A stretch of 64,000 nt of DNA from contig NZ_CP073066.1 of the NCBI RefSeq assembly GCF_018314255.1, positions 744,001 to 808,000 of the forward strand, read 5' to 3'. Below the pieces are notes generated by a model, which saw only the letters and a program-made list of their open reading frames with translations, was not told where the DNA came from and did not search any database. Positions 8,626 through 18,564 of the stretch are shown here, one piece after another (within the stretch, counting starts at the first letter, position 1; every line of letters starts with the position of its first letter). Source of the DNA: Lentilactobacillus buchneri (GTDB lineage: Bacteria > Bacillota > Bacilli > Lactobacillales > Lactobacillaceae). A program made the translations under genes and the position numbers.

Positions 8626-9697
8626 CTTTCTGCTCTCCTCTCTTAGCCGTTGCCAATAATTTAACGTTGACGCCGTGTTGATTCAAAAAATTAATTCCAT
8701 CGGCCAGATGTTTGGATTGTCCCGACAAGACAATGATCAAATAACCAATTGACGTTGAACCGATCCGTTCAATGTTGGCAAATAAAATGTTTGCTTTCAG
8801 TTTATACAGTTCTGTCAGGTCAGAAATCAAAGATTCCTTTGTGGCTTGACCATGAAACTTGAGAAAGAGTAGCCGTTCATTGGCGGCCAAATTCTGCAAA
8901 CTTTGATCGGCTTTGATCTGTGCCAACGCTTCGGTCACATTTGCGGAGGAGTCGACAAAAGTCTGGGTTAAAGCCTGCTTGGGATTCGAGAAGACAGATG
9001 CGACATCCCCGCGCTCAATAATCTTTCCTGCGTCCATGACCGCAACGTGTTGGCAAATTGATTTAATAACCTGCATCTCATGGGTGATCAAGACAACCGT
9101 CAGCCCCAAACTTTCATTCAACCGCTTCAACAATTTCAAAATATCATCGGTCGTCTTGGGATCCAACGCACTGGTAGCTTCATCGCTGACCAAAATGTTG
9201 GGATCATTTGCCAATGATCTGGCGATGGCGACTCTTTGCTTTTGACCTCCGGAAAGCTGCTCCGGATAAGCCTGGACATATTCACTTAGACCGACCAAAT
9301 CAAGCAGTTTCTTGGCTTTCAAGCGTCGATCTGTTTTACTGATTCGTTGGCTCAACAATGGATACTCGACGTTGCCCAATACCGTTCTGGAATTTAATAA
9401 ATTAAAGTGCTGAAAAATCATGCCAATCTTTTTCCTGGCTTTTCGCAGTTCCGGATTGGCAAGTTGATCTAACCGTTGGCCACCAACAAGGACGTTGCCA
9501 CTCGTTGGTCGTTGAAGCAGATTAATCGTTCGCAACAAGGTACTTTTACCGGCACCGGAATATCCGATGATGCCATAGATATCCCCCTTTTGAATCTGTA
9601 AGTTAACCCGATCGACCGCCTGCAGCGACTTGCCGCCCGACTGAAAAGTCACACTAACATCCTGCAGATCAATGATGGTGTTTTGTAAATCCGCCAT
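8603..9697 (-). CDS. metN: Methionine ABC transporter ATP-binding protein MetN
   Basis: A 364-residue ATPase. Walker A GYSGAGKST at about residues 45-53, Q-loop IFQHFNLL, signature LSGGQKQRVAIA near 145, Walker B NILVSDEATSALD, and switch His in LITHEMQ. The C-terminal 90 residues form the NIL regulatory domain (GYLIIVLSGQSKHLADGINFLNQHGV), which in MetN proteins binds methionine and inhibits transport. First gene of the metNIQ operon, preceded by a methionine T-box leader, so expression should rise on uncharged tRNA-Met. Confidence 0.93.
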   Translation of the reverse strand: MADLQNTIIDLQDVSVTFQSGGKSLQAVDRVNLQIQKGDIYGIIGYSGAGKSTLLRTINLLQRPTSGNVLVGGQRLDQLANPELRKARKKIGMIFQHFNLLNSRTVLGNVEYPLLSQRISKTDRRLKAKKLLDLVGLSEYVQAYPEQLSGGQKQRVAIARSLANDPNILVSDEATSALDPKTTDDILKLLKRLNESLGLTVVLITHEMQVIKSICQHVAVMDAGKIIERGDVASVFSNPKQALTQTFVDSSANVTEALAQIKADQSLQNLAANERLLFLKFHGQATKESLISDLTELYKLKANILFANIERIGSTSIGYLIIVLSGQSKHLADGINFLNQHGVNVKLLATAKRGEQKDVKTNIS

Positions 9698-9720
9698 ATT
9701 TCATCCCTACTTTCAAAAAA

Positions 9721-9972
9721 TAAAAACGCCCCTGTACTAAAGTACAGAAGCGTTTAATCGCGATACCATTCTGAGTTCACTTCGTTAGTTGCCTAAGAAG
9801 TCTCTTCAACCATCTCAATTTGAAATGGCGTGTCTAATAACGAAGACGAACCCGTCTGCCATTTTCATTCTGTGATCATGACAGCCAATCATCGGCCATT
9901 TTCACCACCCAACAGCGATCGACTTCCACCCAATGTCGACTCTCTTGACGCTGTCAGATAACTACTCTCCGA
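9721..9972 (-). ncRNA. T-box riboswitch upstream of metNIQ
   Basis: Minus-strand leader containing the T-box sequence GAATGGTATCGCG (complement of 9758-9770), preceded by Stem I-like sequence with an AGAGAGTCGACATTGGGTGG region, and followed by a terminator stem AAACGCTTCTGTACTTTAGT / ACAGGGGCGTTTTTA. This order is characteristic of T-box attenuators. Specificity for tRNA-Met is inferred from the downstream genes; ATG triplets lie in the expected Stem I region but I did not fix the specifier. Confidence 0.85.
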
Positions 9973-9988
9973 TTCATTTTGTTTAAAT

Positions 9989-11107
9989 CTATTCAACATT
10001 CCAAACACTTTTCGCCGTCTTGATGACCAGGGCCAATTTATGCCACTGATCGTCTTCCGTTAAGCGATTGCCCTCTTCAGTTGAGGCGAACCCGCATTGA
10101 GGAGAGATACAGAGATTGTCCAGTGGAACGTACTGGCTGGCATCCCTAATTCTGGCTTTGAGAAAGTCCTCTTTTTCCAGTTGAGGGCGCTTGCTGGTCA
10201 CAATTCCGATCACAATTCGTTGATCCCGACGGTTATCAGCAATCTTCTTGAGGGGTTCAAAGCCACCTGAACGCTCATCGTCGTACTCCAGGAAATAGCC
10301 ATCAATGTGGAGCTGAGCCAGGTAATCTGCGACTGGATCATAAGCGCCGGCCCCAGCCCATGTTGAGTCGTAGTTGCCCTTGCAGACATGCATGGTAATC
10401 GTCAGATCATCCGGCTTGTTATCGACAATCGCGTTAATCGCTTTCACAGCCGCTTTGGCCAATGGCACCAGTTCCGGTCGCAAAGTCTGCTTGGAAAAGC
10501 TGGCCCACATCCCCCACGAAGTATCATCAAGCTGCAGATAGCGGCAACCAAGGTCATAGAAATGTTGGACGGTCTGCTGATAAGCTTTGATTTCATCATC
10601 CAAGAAGGTGTCAAAGTCCCCATCGTAATAGTTGTCGAATACCTCCGCATCCTTGTTTGGGAAGAACACGGATGGACTGGGAATCGTCTGCTTAGCTGTA
10701 ATGCCAGCTGGAACAATGCTGTTAAGGTATTTGAAGCCAGCAAAGAACGGGTGATCCGGGTTGTAGGCAATCTTGCCGGTAAATCGAATGCCGCCCTTTC
10801 GCGTTTCCTCGCCATGAAAATTGTAGCCGTGCTCAGGTTCAAAGAACTCAGCGCCATTGAATCCGGCGAAGAAATCAAGATGCCACCAGCTCCGGCGAAA
10901 CTCACCGTCAGTCACATCCTTGAGTCCAAGGGCAACCTGCTTGTCCACAATTCGACGAATCTCTTGATTTTCAACCTGGGTTAAATCCGCTTGGGTAATT
11001 TTTTGGGCATGGTAATCTGCTCGTGCTTGCTTGAGTTTTGCCGGTCGTAATAAACTCCCGACTTCATCATATCGATATGGAAATTTTAATTTTGCTGCAA
11101 CTGTCAT
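9989..11107 (-). CDS. MetE-like (YxjG/YxjH family) methionine synthase II protein
   Basis: A 372-residue cobalamin-independent methionine-synthase-like enzyme that contains only the C-terminal catalytic half of MetE. It begins with the family hallmark FPYRYDEVGSLLRP. Zinc-ligand motifs are visible: His and Cys in ITMHVCKGN and Cys in ISPQCGFAS, with YLQLDDTSWGMW between. Such proteins transfer a methyl group to homocysteine; the donor is uncertain. AAGGAG selects the ATG at 11107 rather than the upstream GTG. It has its own T-box leader, separate from the metNIQ leader that begins just beyond its 3' end, so the two methionine units are independently attenuated. Confidence 0.87.
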   Translation of the reverse strand: MTVAAKLKFPYRYDEVGSLLRPAKLKQARADYHAQKITQADLTQVENQEIRRIVDKQVALGLKDVTDGEFRRSWWHLDFFAGFNGAEFFEPEHGYNFHGEETRKGGIRFTGKIAYNPDHPFFAGFKYLNSIVPAGITAKQTIPSPSVFFPNKDAEVFDNYYDGDFDTFLDDEIKAYQQTVQHFYDLGCRYLQLDDTSWGMWASFSKQTLRPELVPLAKAAVKAINAIVDNKPDDLTITMHVCKGNYDSTWAGAGAYDPVADYLAQLHIDGYFLEYDDERSGGFEPLKKIADNRRDQRIVIGIVTSKRPQLEKEDFLKARIRDASQYVPLDNLCISPQCGFASTEEGNRLTEDDQWHKLALVIKTAKSVWNVE

Positions 11108-11132
11108 TTTGACCACTCCTTATTTTTTCGAA

Positions 11133-11392
11133 TAAAAAAGTCCTCATACAGAATAACTCTGTACAAGGACGATATTAATCGTGTTACCACCTTAATTTTC
11201 ACACAGCTCACACCATGTGACTCACTTGGTACTCAACCAACTTGAATACCGCAACGCGATAAGGTGCGTTCGCCATGTCATCTTGCTGGTGCTCGACGAC
11301 ATTGTGCTCAAAGACCATCTTCACCGATTTTTCGCCATCCACTTTCACCAAATGTGGACTCTCTAAAGACGCTTCCACGACTACTCATCTTT
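11133..11392 (-). ncRNA. T-box riboswitch upstream of the MetE-like gene
   Basis: Minus-strand leader with the T-box sequence AAGGTGGTAACACG (complement around 11177-11192) and a following terminator GTCCTTGTACAGAG / CTGTATGAGGAC with a T-run. Upstream Stem I-type sequence AGAGAGTCCACATTTGGTG resembles the same part of the metNIQ leader. A methionine specifier is inferred from gene context. Confidence 0.87.
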
Positions 11393-11673
11393 TCACTGCT
11401 TTTGTTTATCAATTTAACTAATGAGTTTAAGCTAAATTATGAGAAAGTCAAGGGCGTATTTTAATCTGAATGGTTTTGAAATTAGAACAATACCTGTTAA
11501 AACGCTATTTATCGCGATTAAAGTGTACGATATTCTAATGAAATTTTCAAGATTCACGGAAGATTACCAAACTTTCTCATCACTTCAGATTGCATCCCTG
11601 AAATAAATCATCTATGATTCAAACTATATCTGTGACACTCATTTAACAAATCCACCAACATCAAGGAGAAATC

Positions 11674-12168
11674 ATGCAACCAACTCAACTAGCCGTCAAC
11701 TTAATCAAACAAATGCCGGAACTTCCCACCGGCTGCGAAATTACCGCAGTCACAATGATGCTCCAATACGCCGGCCAACCTGTCGACAAAGTGACCCTGG
11801 CTCACGAAATGCCCTACGATGCCAGCGATTGGAATAAGGGCTTCGTCGGTGACCCATTTACCGAGAACGGTGACAGCATTTATCCACCGGCACTAGTCGG
11901 TCTGGTCACCAAATACGCCGGTCATGCGGTGGATCTCAGCGGCAAATCAATCACCCAATTAAAACAATTCCTGGTCGAAAAGCAACACCCAATCGTTGTC
12001 TGGGTCGGCCAATTCGATGGCTTTGCCACTCATGCGCTGGTGATGACCGGCTTTGACGACCAACAGGTTTATTACACTGACTGCTGGACTGGTGAGCGGA
12101 CTTTCATGCCGACAGAAGATTTTGAGCAAATCCGCTCAAAGAAAATGAAGCTGGCAATTAGTTATTAG
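11674..12168 (+). CDS. C39-like cysteine peptidase family protein without signal peptide
   Basis: A 164-residue protein with the C39_2-type papain-like arrangement: catalytic Cys21 in ELPTGCEITAVTMML and catalytic His near residue 127 in GFATHALVMTGFD, followed by VYYTDCWTG. A complete small peptidase domain, but with no signal peptide or membrane segment, so it appears cytosolic unless exported in another way; many relatives are secreted. AAGGAG precedes the ATG. The stop overlaps the end of the convergent guanine deaminase gene by 11 bases. Substrate unknown. Confidence 0.75.
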   Translation: MQPTQLAVNLIKQMPELPTGCEITAVTMMLQYAGQPVDKVTLAHEMPYDASDWNKGFVGDPFTENGDSIYPPALVGLVTKYAGHAVDLSGKSITQLKQFLVEKQHPIVVWVGQFDGFATHALVMTGFDDQQVYYTDCWTGERTFMPTEDFEQIRSKKMKLAISY

Positions 12169-13528
12169 AAGTCTTCGCAAGCCTTCCCTGAACGAATACC
12201 TGCTTCACGTCCGCCTCTGAAGCGTGGTACATGATTTTTTCAAAAATTTGATCCATGCTTTCATCTTCGAAAGACTTCAACGGTGACTTGACCACTTGCA
12301 AGTCAGCCAAATAGCCGACTTTGATCTGGCCGGTCTTCAGATGCAAACTCTTGGCCCCACCGACGGTTGCCAAATAGAACCCATTTTTAGCAGAAATCGG
12401 CTGCTGATTGGTTCCCCGCTGTGCCGGTGCCAGTTCAGAATTCACCCCATCATTTAACATCCGCGAAGACATCACTGCTTGGCGGATATTTTGATAGATG
12501 CTTGGCGAGTAACCACCGGAAATGTCGGTTCCCAGGCCAATTTTGACGTGGTGTTGCAGGAGCTTGCTTACGGGCAACACCGCATTACCAAAATAGACGT
12601 TGGAGATTGGACAGTGGGCAACCGCCACGCCGCGGGCTTTGAAGGTATCCAGGTCGGCTTGATTGAGCAGGGTGCCATGAGCCATCACCGATTTATCAGT
12701 CAAAAGACCATACTCGTCCAAGACTTCGGCATCCCGTTTGTGGTAGTGTTCCAGTGCATAACCGTTCTCCCAATCGCTTTCGCTGCAGTGGGATTGGACC
12801 GGCAAATCATATTTCTTTGCCAATTCCCCCAGGCCCTTCAATGATTCAGGCGTACAACTGGGGACAAATCTTGGCGTAATGACTGCCGTTTGCTTGATTG
12901 GGGCACTCTGGTTGAGCTGGTCAATTTGTTGAATGAAACGTTCTGTGTCATCGACTGCACTTTGAGCCGAGGCATCCCGATAGTTCTCAGGCGTCTGATC
13001 AGGATTATCCATCGCCACCTTACCGATAAAGCCCCGCTGGTTGTGATTGACGCAAGCTTTCGCCAATTCCAGGTTGGCGGGGTTATCTACACTGCCAAAA
13101 TACAGGACGGTGGTCGTCCCATTTGCGAGCAATTCACCGACCAGATCGTCATAAACCCGCTTGGCGAACCCGACGTCTTTGTACTTGGCTTCCATCGGAA
13201 ATGTATATGTATCAAGCCATTCATTTAACGGCCGATCCAGTGCCACCCCGGCATTGGGCCACTGGGGTGCGTGGACGTGGAGGTCGATGAAGCCGGGCAA
13301 TAGGTATTCATTTGACTTCAACGTGAGCAACTGATCATTTTGCTCGGCGTCGCGCCTAACCGCTGGAAAATCGTCATCTGATTCATTGATCACGCGCTCG
13401 ATATAACCGGAATCGTCAATGCAGACCAACTGGTGCTGTTGGCAGTCGACCTCATCAGGTGTTGCAGCAGTCATGGTCGGGCCTTCAATTACTTTTGTGA
13501 TTGTGATAATAGCCACCTCAGTTTTCAT
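12158..13528 (-). CDS. guaD: Guanine deaminase
   Basis: A 456-residue amidohydrolase converting guanine to xanthine and ammonia. Metal ligands: His84 and His86 in PGFIDLHVHAPQWPNAG, a His in QSHCSESDWE, a His in SVMAHGTLL and an Asp in GLGTDISGG. The PQWPNAGVALD stretch after the HxH and the WLDTYTFPMEAKY segment are diagnostic of guanine deaminase rather than other amidohydrolases. The start is not firm: the ATG at 13528 lacks a clear RBS, and the first 20 residues could be partly untranslated. Purine salvage or nitrogen acquisition is the likely role. Confidence 0.9.
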   Translation of the reverse strand: MKTEVAIITITKVIEGPTMTAATPDEVDCQQHQLVCIDDSGYIERVINESDDDFPAVRRDAEQNDQLLTLKSNEYLLPGFIDLHVHAPQWPNAGVALDRPLNEWLDTYTFPMEAKYKDVGFAKRVYDDLVGELLANGTTTVLYFGSVDNPANLELAKACVNHNQRGFIGKVAMDNPDQTPENYRDASAQSAVDDTERFIQQIDQLNQSAPIKQTAVITPRFVPSCTPESLKGLGELAKKYDLPVQSHCSESDWENGYALEHYHKRDAEVLDEYGLLTDKSVMAHGTLLNQADLDTFKARGVAVAHCPISNVYFGNAVLPVSKLLQHHVKIGLGTDISGGYSPSIYQNIRQAVMSSRMLNDGVNSELAPAQRGTNQQPISAKNGFYLATVGGAKSLHLKTGQIKVGYLADLQVVKSPLKSFEDESMDQIFEKIMYHASEADVKQVFVQGRLAKTSNN

Positions 13529-13754
13529 TATTTTTTAAACTAACTATTCAAATTCCCTATACAAAGTGATTATATACTGCCAAATGTCCCGACTCAATGC
13601 ATGCCATTTCACCAATACGAAATGGCATGGACTTTTCAACAAGAAATGTCGGATAAATTTGTAGGAAGTGCCAAACATTTCCACCCCGTCACGATTTATA
13701 CTGCGGACGAAGTGGTGTTCAGCAGTCAGGTTAATCGTTATTGAGGGGGTTAAA

Positions 13755-15048
13755 ATGATGACTCAAAAGAGGTTTATTCAGGAATTGTTCATTAGTTCGG
13801 TGGTTTTGCTAGGGCTATTGGTGGGCACAACCGGCTCGGTTAAGGCCGCAAGCACCCCCACCATCTCAGAGCTCACCAGTTTCATCTGGCATCGTGCAGC
13901 CTTTAGCGGCCGTACCCCATCAGACCGGCGAAATTGGGACAGTGACATACCAAATTAGTGATGGCATTCTAAGTTTGAGTGGTGGGACCATCTCAAGCCA
14001 CCCCGAAGAAACCTATCCATGGAATTTTAATGAAACGATCACCAAAGTTGAGATCAATGGACCAATTATTCTGGAGGGAAATGCGGCCCGTAGTTTCTTT
14101 ATGGCGTTACCAAATGCGACCGCAATCGAAGGCATCGGCCACTTAGATACCACCCAAGCGACTGACATGAGCCACATGTTCGCTGATGATACCAATTTAT
14201 TGGAGCTCGATTTGTCAACGTTAAATACAGATAACGTTACCCGATTCAACCAGATGTTTGCGGGAGACCAATCTTTAACCACTGTGAATGTTTCCAAGTT
14301 TGATACATCTAAAGCAGAATTAATGACGGGCATGTTTTCCGGCGAAACTTCTTTAACCAGCTTAGATTTATCCAACTTTGATACTCATAAGCCGTTGCTT
14401 TACGGAGCGCGGAGGCTGTCAAATATGCTGGCATACCTGACCAGCTTGACCACTCTCAAACTAGGTCCAAACGTGGGGTTTGGCCCTGCCGAGAGTATCG
14501 GCGATCCACACCTGATTGCCCCGGCTGGCGCAGACAACTGGCAGGCAGTCGGCAGTGGTACCCCAGAGGATCCTGAAGGCCCAGTATACTCGCCCGATGG
14601 CATTCGCGGGTTATATGAACCTACCAATCCTGAACACCCAACTGAAGTGGAAACTTTCGTACCGGAAAAGCCGTTTGTTGATCAATCGGCTATCTCGGTT
14701 CAACCAACATACAGTATGACAACCGGAACCAAGTTTGATGTCAGCAAGGTCTTCAACTCAATTACCACACCAGAAGGCAAAGTCGGCTACATTACCGCCA
14801 ATGCCAAGTTTGTCACTAATCTCTACTACCAATCATTGCCTAAGAATAAAGAGATTACGCTCATTGCAACACGAGGCATTCAAGCCTACAAGAATAAGAA
14901 TTTGACCCGAAAGACAAAGGCTTACAAGCAAGGCACCCATCTTCGAGTTAAAGCGATCGTTAAGCATAATCTCACGACACGCTACCAGTTGAGTAACGGT
15001 TACTTTGTATCCGCCAATAAGAAGTTAGTCATTCAGGGAAAAGCTTAA
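13755..15048 (+). pseudogene. BspA-type secreted surface protein, frameshifted near the signal peptide
   Basis: The 5' frame (13755 to a stop at 13956) encodes a signal peptide (LFISSVVLLGLLVGTTGSVKAA) and then runs off. The 3' frame, open from at least 13849 to 15048, encodes DUF285/BspA-type repeats (TDMSHMFADDTNLLELDLS and variants) and a C-terminal DUF5776-like segment. Removing one C from the C5 tract at 13855-13859 fuses the two frames into one protein (...ASTPPSQSSPVSSG...). Compared with the next gene it lacks the Ig-like domain, the Pro-rich linker and the first half of DUF5776, jumping from DVSKVFNSITTPE to GKVGYITAN. It may be a pseudogene, a phase-variable gene or a sequencing error. 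GAGGGGG is the RBS. Confidence 0.75.
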
Positions 15049-15069
15049 CTGAAAGCAGTTCATATTTTT

Positions 15070-15098
15070 AGCCACCAGTATCGTGCTGGTGGCTTTTT
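15070..15098 (+). terminator. Terminator after the frameshifted BspA-type gene
   Basis: AGCCACCAG and CTGGTGGCT pair around TATCGTG, followed by TTTTT. Confidence 0.8.
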
Positions 15099-15276
15099 TG
15101 GATGCTATTGAGAATCAGCAGCACAAGGAAAACCTATCGTGGACTTTCTCACAACAATGCCCCTGCAATCTTTGTACAAACCAACAAACAAATCTCTCCA
15201 TCTTTTCCCTATACTGAAGGCAAATTGAACCTGGTTCAGGTTTTGACAGTTTGTAAACGTTGAGGGGGCGTTTTCT

Positions 15277-17202
15277 ATGAAACAGAGAAAAATTGTGATC
15301 AAAGTGGCTGTTGCTATGGCCGCGGCCATGGGCTTGCTTTTAGGGACGGCTGCCAGCACGAATGTTTTGACTGAAGCAGCCGAAACAAATACCGCTGTTC
15401 AAGATGAGACCGCCAGTGGGCATTTGGGTGGCCCAGATGGTCCAGACTGGACCCGTGACGGCAATAATTTCAATTTAACGGGTGGTGTCCTGACGGAGAG
15501 AATTGACAATCAATTGACTTCAAATATAGGAACGGCAACCGTGATTAATATTACAGGTAAGCTGTATCTTGAGGGCGAGGCCTCGCGTGAGTTGTTTTCC
15601 TCCCTCAATAATGTGACCACGATTAACGGCATGGAGAATGTGGATACGGCAAAAGCAACGAATATGGAGTTGATGTTTGCCGAAGATCAAGCACTCACCT
15701 CCATTGATGTGTCGTCCTTTGACACCCGGGAAGTCACCGATATGGCAGCAATGTTTGCTAATGACAGTTCAATGAAAAGCATCAATGTTGCCAACTTTAA
15801 TACTGATAATGTGACGATTATGCCCAACATGTTCGCCGATATGCACGAGGTTGAAAGCATCAACGGGACCAATTTCAATACCCAAAAGGTCACAGAAATG
15901 ACGGCAATGTTTTGGAATGATCCTAACTTAAAGACGGTTGATGTGTCGTCTTTTCAAACACCAAACGTCACCAGTTTCAGGGCAATGTTTGCGGATGATT
16001 CAAGTTTGACCAGCCTCGATTTGTCAGGGTTTGACACCCAAAAGCTCCTAGGATATTCTAACGGAACCCTCGGACTCATGCTCCGGGGAACATCCAGCCT
16101 CGCCAAACTGACACTGGGGCCAAATATTCAATTTGATAAAAATAAGACCATTAACGGCGCGTCTGCTGGGCTCCCATCACTCGGCGCCCCTGCCGGCTCT
16201 GAACGATGGCAGGCGGTCGCTGCCGATAAAGGCGGTACCGCCGACAACCCTAAAGGAGCGACTGCCTTCCTCCCCGATGAATTGACTTCCCTTTATGATC
16301 AGTCGAATGCCAATCATCCAACCAAGGTTGAGACTTGGGTTCCCTACTTCAAAGACACTCTGGATGTTAAATCACCAATTAACCTGACAGTCGGCCAATC
16401 ATTTGATCCCAAAGCAGGATTTGTCTCCGCAGCCGATGGAAATGGTCAACCGGTTACTTATGACCAAGCCGTCGCCGAAGGAAAGCCTGGCGGACTGGCA
16501 GTTGACACCAGCGGTCTCGACACCTCCAAGCCGGGAACCTATAACGTCACCTACAGCTACCACATGCGAAAGGCCATTGTGAAGGTTATTGTGAGCGCAG
16601 TCCCTGGGGTGACACCAAATCCGACCCCGACACCAAACCCCAATGGCAATAATTCCGGCAACAGCAATCCCGTCTGGAATCCCACCAATCCAAAGAATCC
16701 AAACGGTACTGGCCTGCCCAACTTTGCCAATGTGAAAAACGATGCGGTCTACGCAACCAAGAAAATTTACCTCTACCAAAATCCAACTTTCAAAAAGTCA
16801 CAGCGAATAGCCGTTTATCCAAAAGCTAAGCGAATCAACCGACCAATGTTTGTCGTCGTCGATTTTGCCAAATCAAATGGCGGTGCCCTCCGAATCAAAG
16901 TGCGTGACGTCAATCACGGCAAAAAGACTGCTGGCAAGGTTGGGTACATCACCGCTAATCCAAAGTATGTAACCAACGTCTACTACCAGACCATGCCAAA
17001 ATCCAATCAGGTCAAGGTGATCGCCACCAAGGGTGTTTACGTCTACCAGAATGCTAATTTGTCCGGCAAGGCCAAGCACTACAAGAAAGGGGCTCGTCTG
17101 ACCGTTAAGAAATTGGTTAAACACAATCTGACGACCCGTTATCAATTAAGCAATGGGCATTTTATCACCGGCAATAAGAAGCTGGTCATTCATAGCCGTT
17201 AA
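15277..17202 (+). CDS. BspA-type secreted surface protein with Ig-like and DUF5776 domains
   Basis: A 641-residue exported protein. Signal peptide residues 1 to about 34 (VAMAAAMGLLLGTAAS core); BspA/DUF285 leucine-rich-like repeats of 22-24 residues at about 90-270 (TDMAAMFANDSSMKSINVANF); a beta-sandwich Ig-like domain at about 365-450; a Pro/Asn/Thr linker (TPNPTPTPNPNGNNSG); and a C-terminal DUF5776 domain at about 490-641 probably giving non-covalent cell-wall attachment. There is no LPXTG motif. RBS GAGGGGG as in its upstream paralogue. Tandem paralogue of the frameshifted gene before it; also related to the 950-residue protein near 39 kb. Likely adhesin or surface-exposed binding protein. 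Confidence 0.87.
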   Translation: MKQRKIVIKVAVAMAAAMGLLLGTAASTNVLTEAAETNTAVQDETASGHLGGPDGPDWTRDGNNFNLTGGVLTERIDNQLTSNIGTATVINITGKLYLEGEASRELFSSLNNVTTINGMENVDTAKATNMELMFAEDQALTSIDVSSFDTREVTDMAAMFANDSSMKSINVANFNTDNVTIMPNMFADMHEVESINGTNFNTQKVTEMTAMFWNDPNLKTVDVSSFQTPNVTSFRAMFADDSSLTSLDLSGFDTQKLLGYSNGTLGLMLRGTSSLAKLTLGPNIQFDKNKTINGASAGLPSLGAPAGSERWQAVAADKGGTADNPKGATAFLPDELTSLYDQSNANHPTKVETWVPYFKDTLDVKSPINLTVGQSFDPKAGFVSAADGNGQPVTYDQAVAEGKPGGLAVDTSGLDTSKPGTYNVTYSYHMRKAIVKVIVSAVPGVTPNPTPTPNPNGNNSGNSNPVWNPTNPKNPNGTGLPNFANVKNDAVYATKKIYLYQNPTFKKSQRIAVYPKAKRINRPMFVVVDFAKSNGGALRIKVRDVNHGKKTAGKVGYITANPKYVTNVYYQTMPKSNQVKVIATKGVYVYQNANLSGKAKHYKKGARLTVKKLVKHNLTTRYQLSNGHFITGNKKLVIHSR

Positions 17203-17342
17203 GGGCATCAATTGTTTCAGAAAGTCTGCGCACTCTCACCATCAACTGTTACAATCAAAGTAATGGGCGTGATCGTTGTGTGCGCATCCGACAATTTGGC
17301 TTTAACCTTCCCGCCCAGAAAATCACTCAAGGAGGAATTTCT

Positions 17343-18488
17343 ATGGCGGTATTTTCAGAAGAACAACGGCTGCAAATTTTCAAAGAGCTCGTCGCGATTC
17401 AATCGGTGAACACTGATGAAGAAAAGGTCAGCGCTTATTTAAAAAATCTTTTTGAGAAACATGGCATTTCGGCCACAATTATCCCGGTCGATGAAAATCG
17501 GACGGATCTAAAAGCAGAAATCGGCACTGGCAGCCCAGTCCTGGGAGTCTCCGGGCACATGGATGTCGTTTCACCGGGGGATACCTCTAAGTGGACCAGC
17601 GACCCGTTTACATTGACCGAGCGCGACGGCAAGTTATACGGTCGTGGTGCTGCTGATATGAAATCCGGGTTGGCTGCAATGGTGATTGCCATGATTGAGA
17701 TTCATGATCAAGGATTGCTGAAAAAGGGTCGGATTCGTCTCATGGCAACCATGGGCGAAGAAGTTGGCGAATTAGGTTCACGAACCTTCGCTGACGATGG
17801 CTCAATGGACGACGTTGATGCACTGATCATCGGTGAACCATCCGGCTACCGAATTGCCTATGCCCACAAAGGGGCAATGGATATTCGCCTAACCTCAACT
17901 GGGAAAGCTGCCCATAGTTCAATGCCGGAGCAGGGCTACAATGCGCTGGATCCACTGATTGATCTCCTGCACGACGCCAATCATCAATTTAGAACAACAA
18001 ATAAAAAGAGCGCAATGTTGGGAAATCTGGCATTTAACACGACGATCTTCAAGGGCGGGGATCAAGTCAACTCAATTCCAGCCAAAGCTGTTGCCGATAT
18101 CAACGTTCGCACCATCCCAGAGTTCGATAATGATGTGGTCGATAAGCTACTGGATCAACTCGTTGAACAGCAAAATACCAACGGGGCCAAAATCGTCAAG
18201 GAAACTTACATGTCTCAACCATCAGTCGAAACGACCGGCGACAAAAAGCTGATCGGCTTGGCACAGGAAATCGGCAAACAATATGCCGAAAAAGACATTC
18301 CGAGCGGTGCCATCCCAGCTGTCACCGACGCATCGAACATGCTGCGGGATAAGCCGAAGGAATTTCCATTTATCATCTTTGGTCCAGGAAGTAACAGTGT
18401 CCACCAAGTTGATGAGTTTGTCGACAAACAGATGTACCTTAACTTTGTGGAGATTTATCAGAAGTTGTTTACGCAGTATTTGAACTAA
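17343..18488 (+). CDS. ArgE/DapE-family M20 deacylase or peptidase
   Basis: A 381-residue cytosolic M20 metallohydrolase. Metal ligands: His72 and Asp74 (SGHMDVVSPGD), Asp105 (GRGAADMKSG), Glu139/Glu140 (MGEEVGELG) and a C-terminal His (SNSVHQVDEF). The dimerisation domain lies between about residues 180 and 290 (HSSMPEQGYNALDPLIDLL). The family includes acetylornithine deacetylase and succinyl-diaminopimelate desuccinylase; the sequence alone does not separate these from general N-acyl amino acid or dipeptide hydrolases. AAGGAGG nine bases upstream fixes ATG 17343. No biosynthetic neighbours are present, so a catabolic peptidase role is at least as likely. Confidence 0.85.
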   Translation: MAVFSEEQRLQIFKELVAIQSVNTDEEKVSAYLKNLFEKHGISATIIPVDENRTDLKAEIGTGSPVLGVSGHMDVVSPGDTSKWTSDPFTLTERDGKLYGRGAADMKSGLAAMVIAMIEIHDQGLLKKGRIRLMATMGEEVGELGSRTFADDGSMDDVDALIIGEPSGYRIAYAHKGAMDIRLTSTGKAAHSSMPEQGYNALDPLIDLLHDANHQFRTTNKKSAMLGNLAFNTTIFKGGDQVNSIPAKAVADINVRTIPEFDNDVVDKLLDQLVEQQNTNGAKIVKETYMSQPSVETTGDKKLIGLAQEIGKQYAEKDIPSGAIPAVTDASNMLRDKPKEFPFIIFGPGSNSVHQVDEFVDKQMYLNFVEIYQKLFTQYLN

Positions 18489-18506
18489 AGACGAATCCAA
18501 TCAAAT

Positions 18507-18546
18507 AGCAGCCGTCAAACCACTTGCTTGTGATTTGACGGCTGCT
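18507..18546. terminator. Bidirectional terminator between the M20 gene and the DUF1648 gene
   Basis: AGCAGCCGTCAAA / TTTGACGGCTGCT hairpin flanked by T-rich sequence after it and A-rich before it; it can serve both convergent genes. Confidence 0.75.
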
Positions 18547-18564
18547 GTTTTGTTCTGATAGATA

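Noticed and set aside
10388..10984. 198-residue plus-strand open frame
   Set aside because: Antisense to the MetE-like gene with its zinc motifs; no independent support.
11264..11464. 66-residue plus-strand open frame
   Set aside because: It lies across the minus-strand T-box leader, which explains the conserved sequence.
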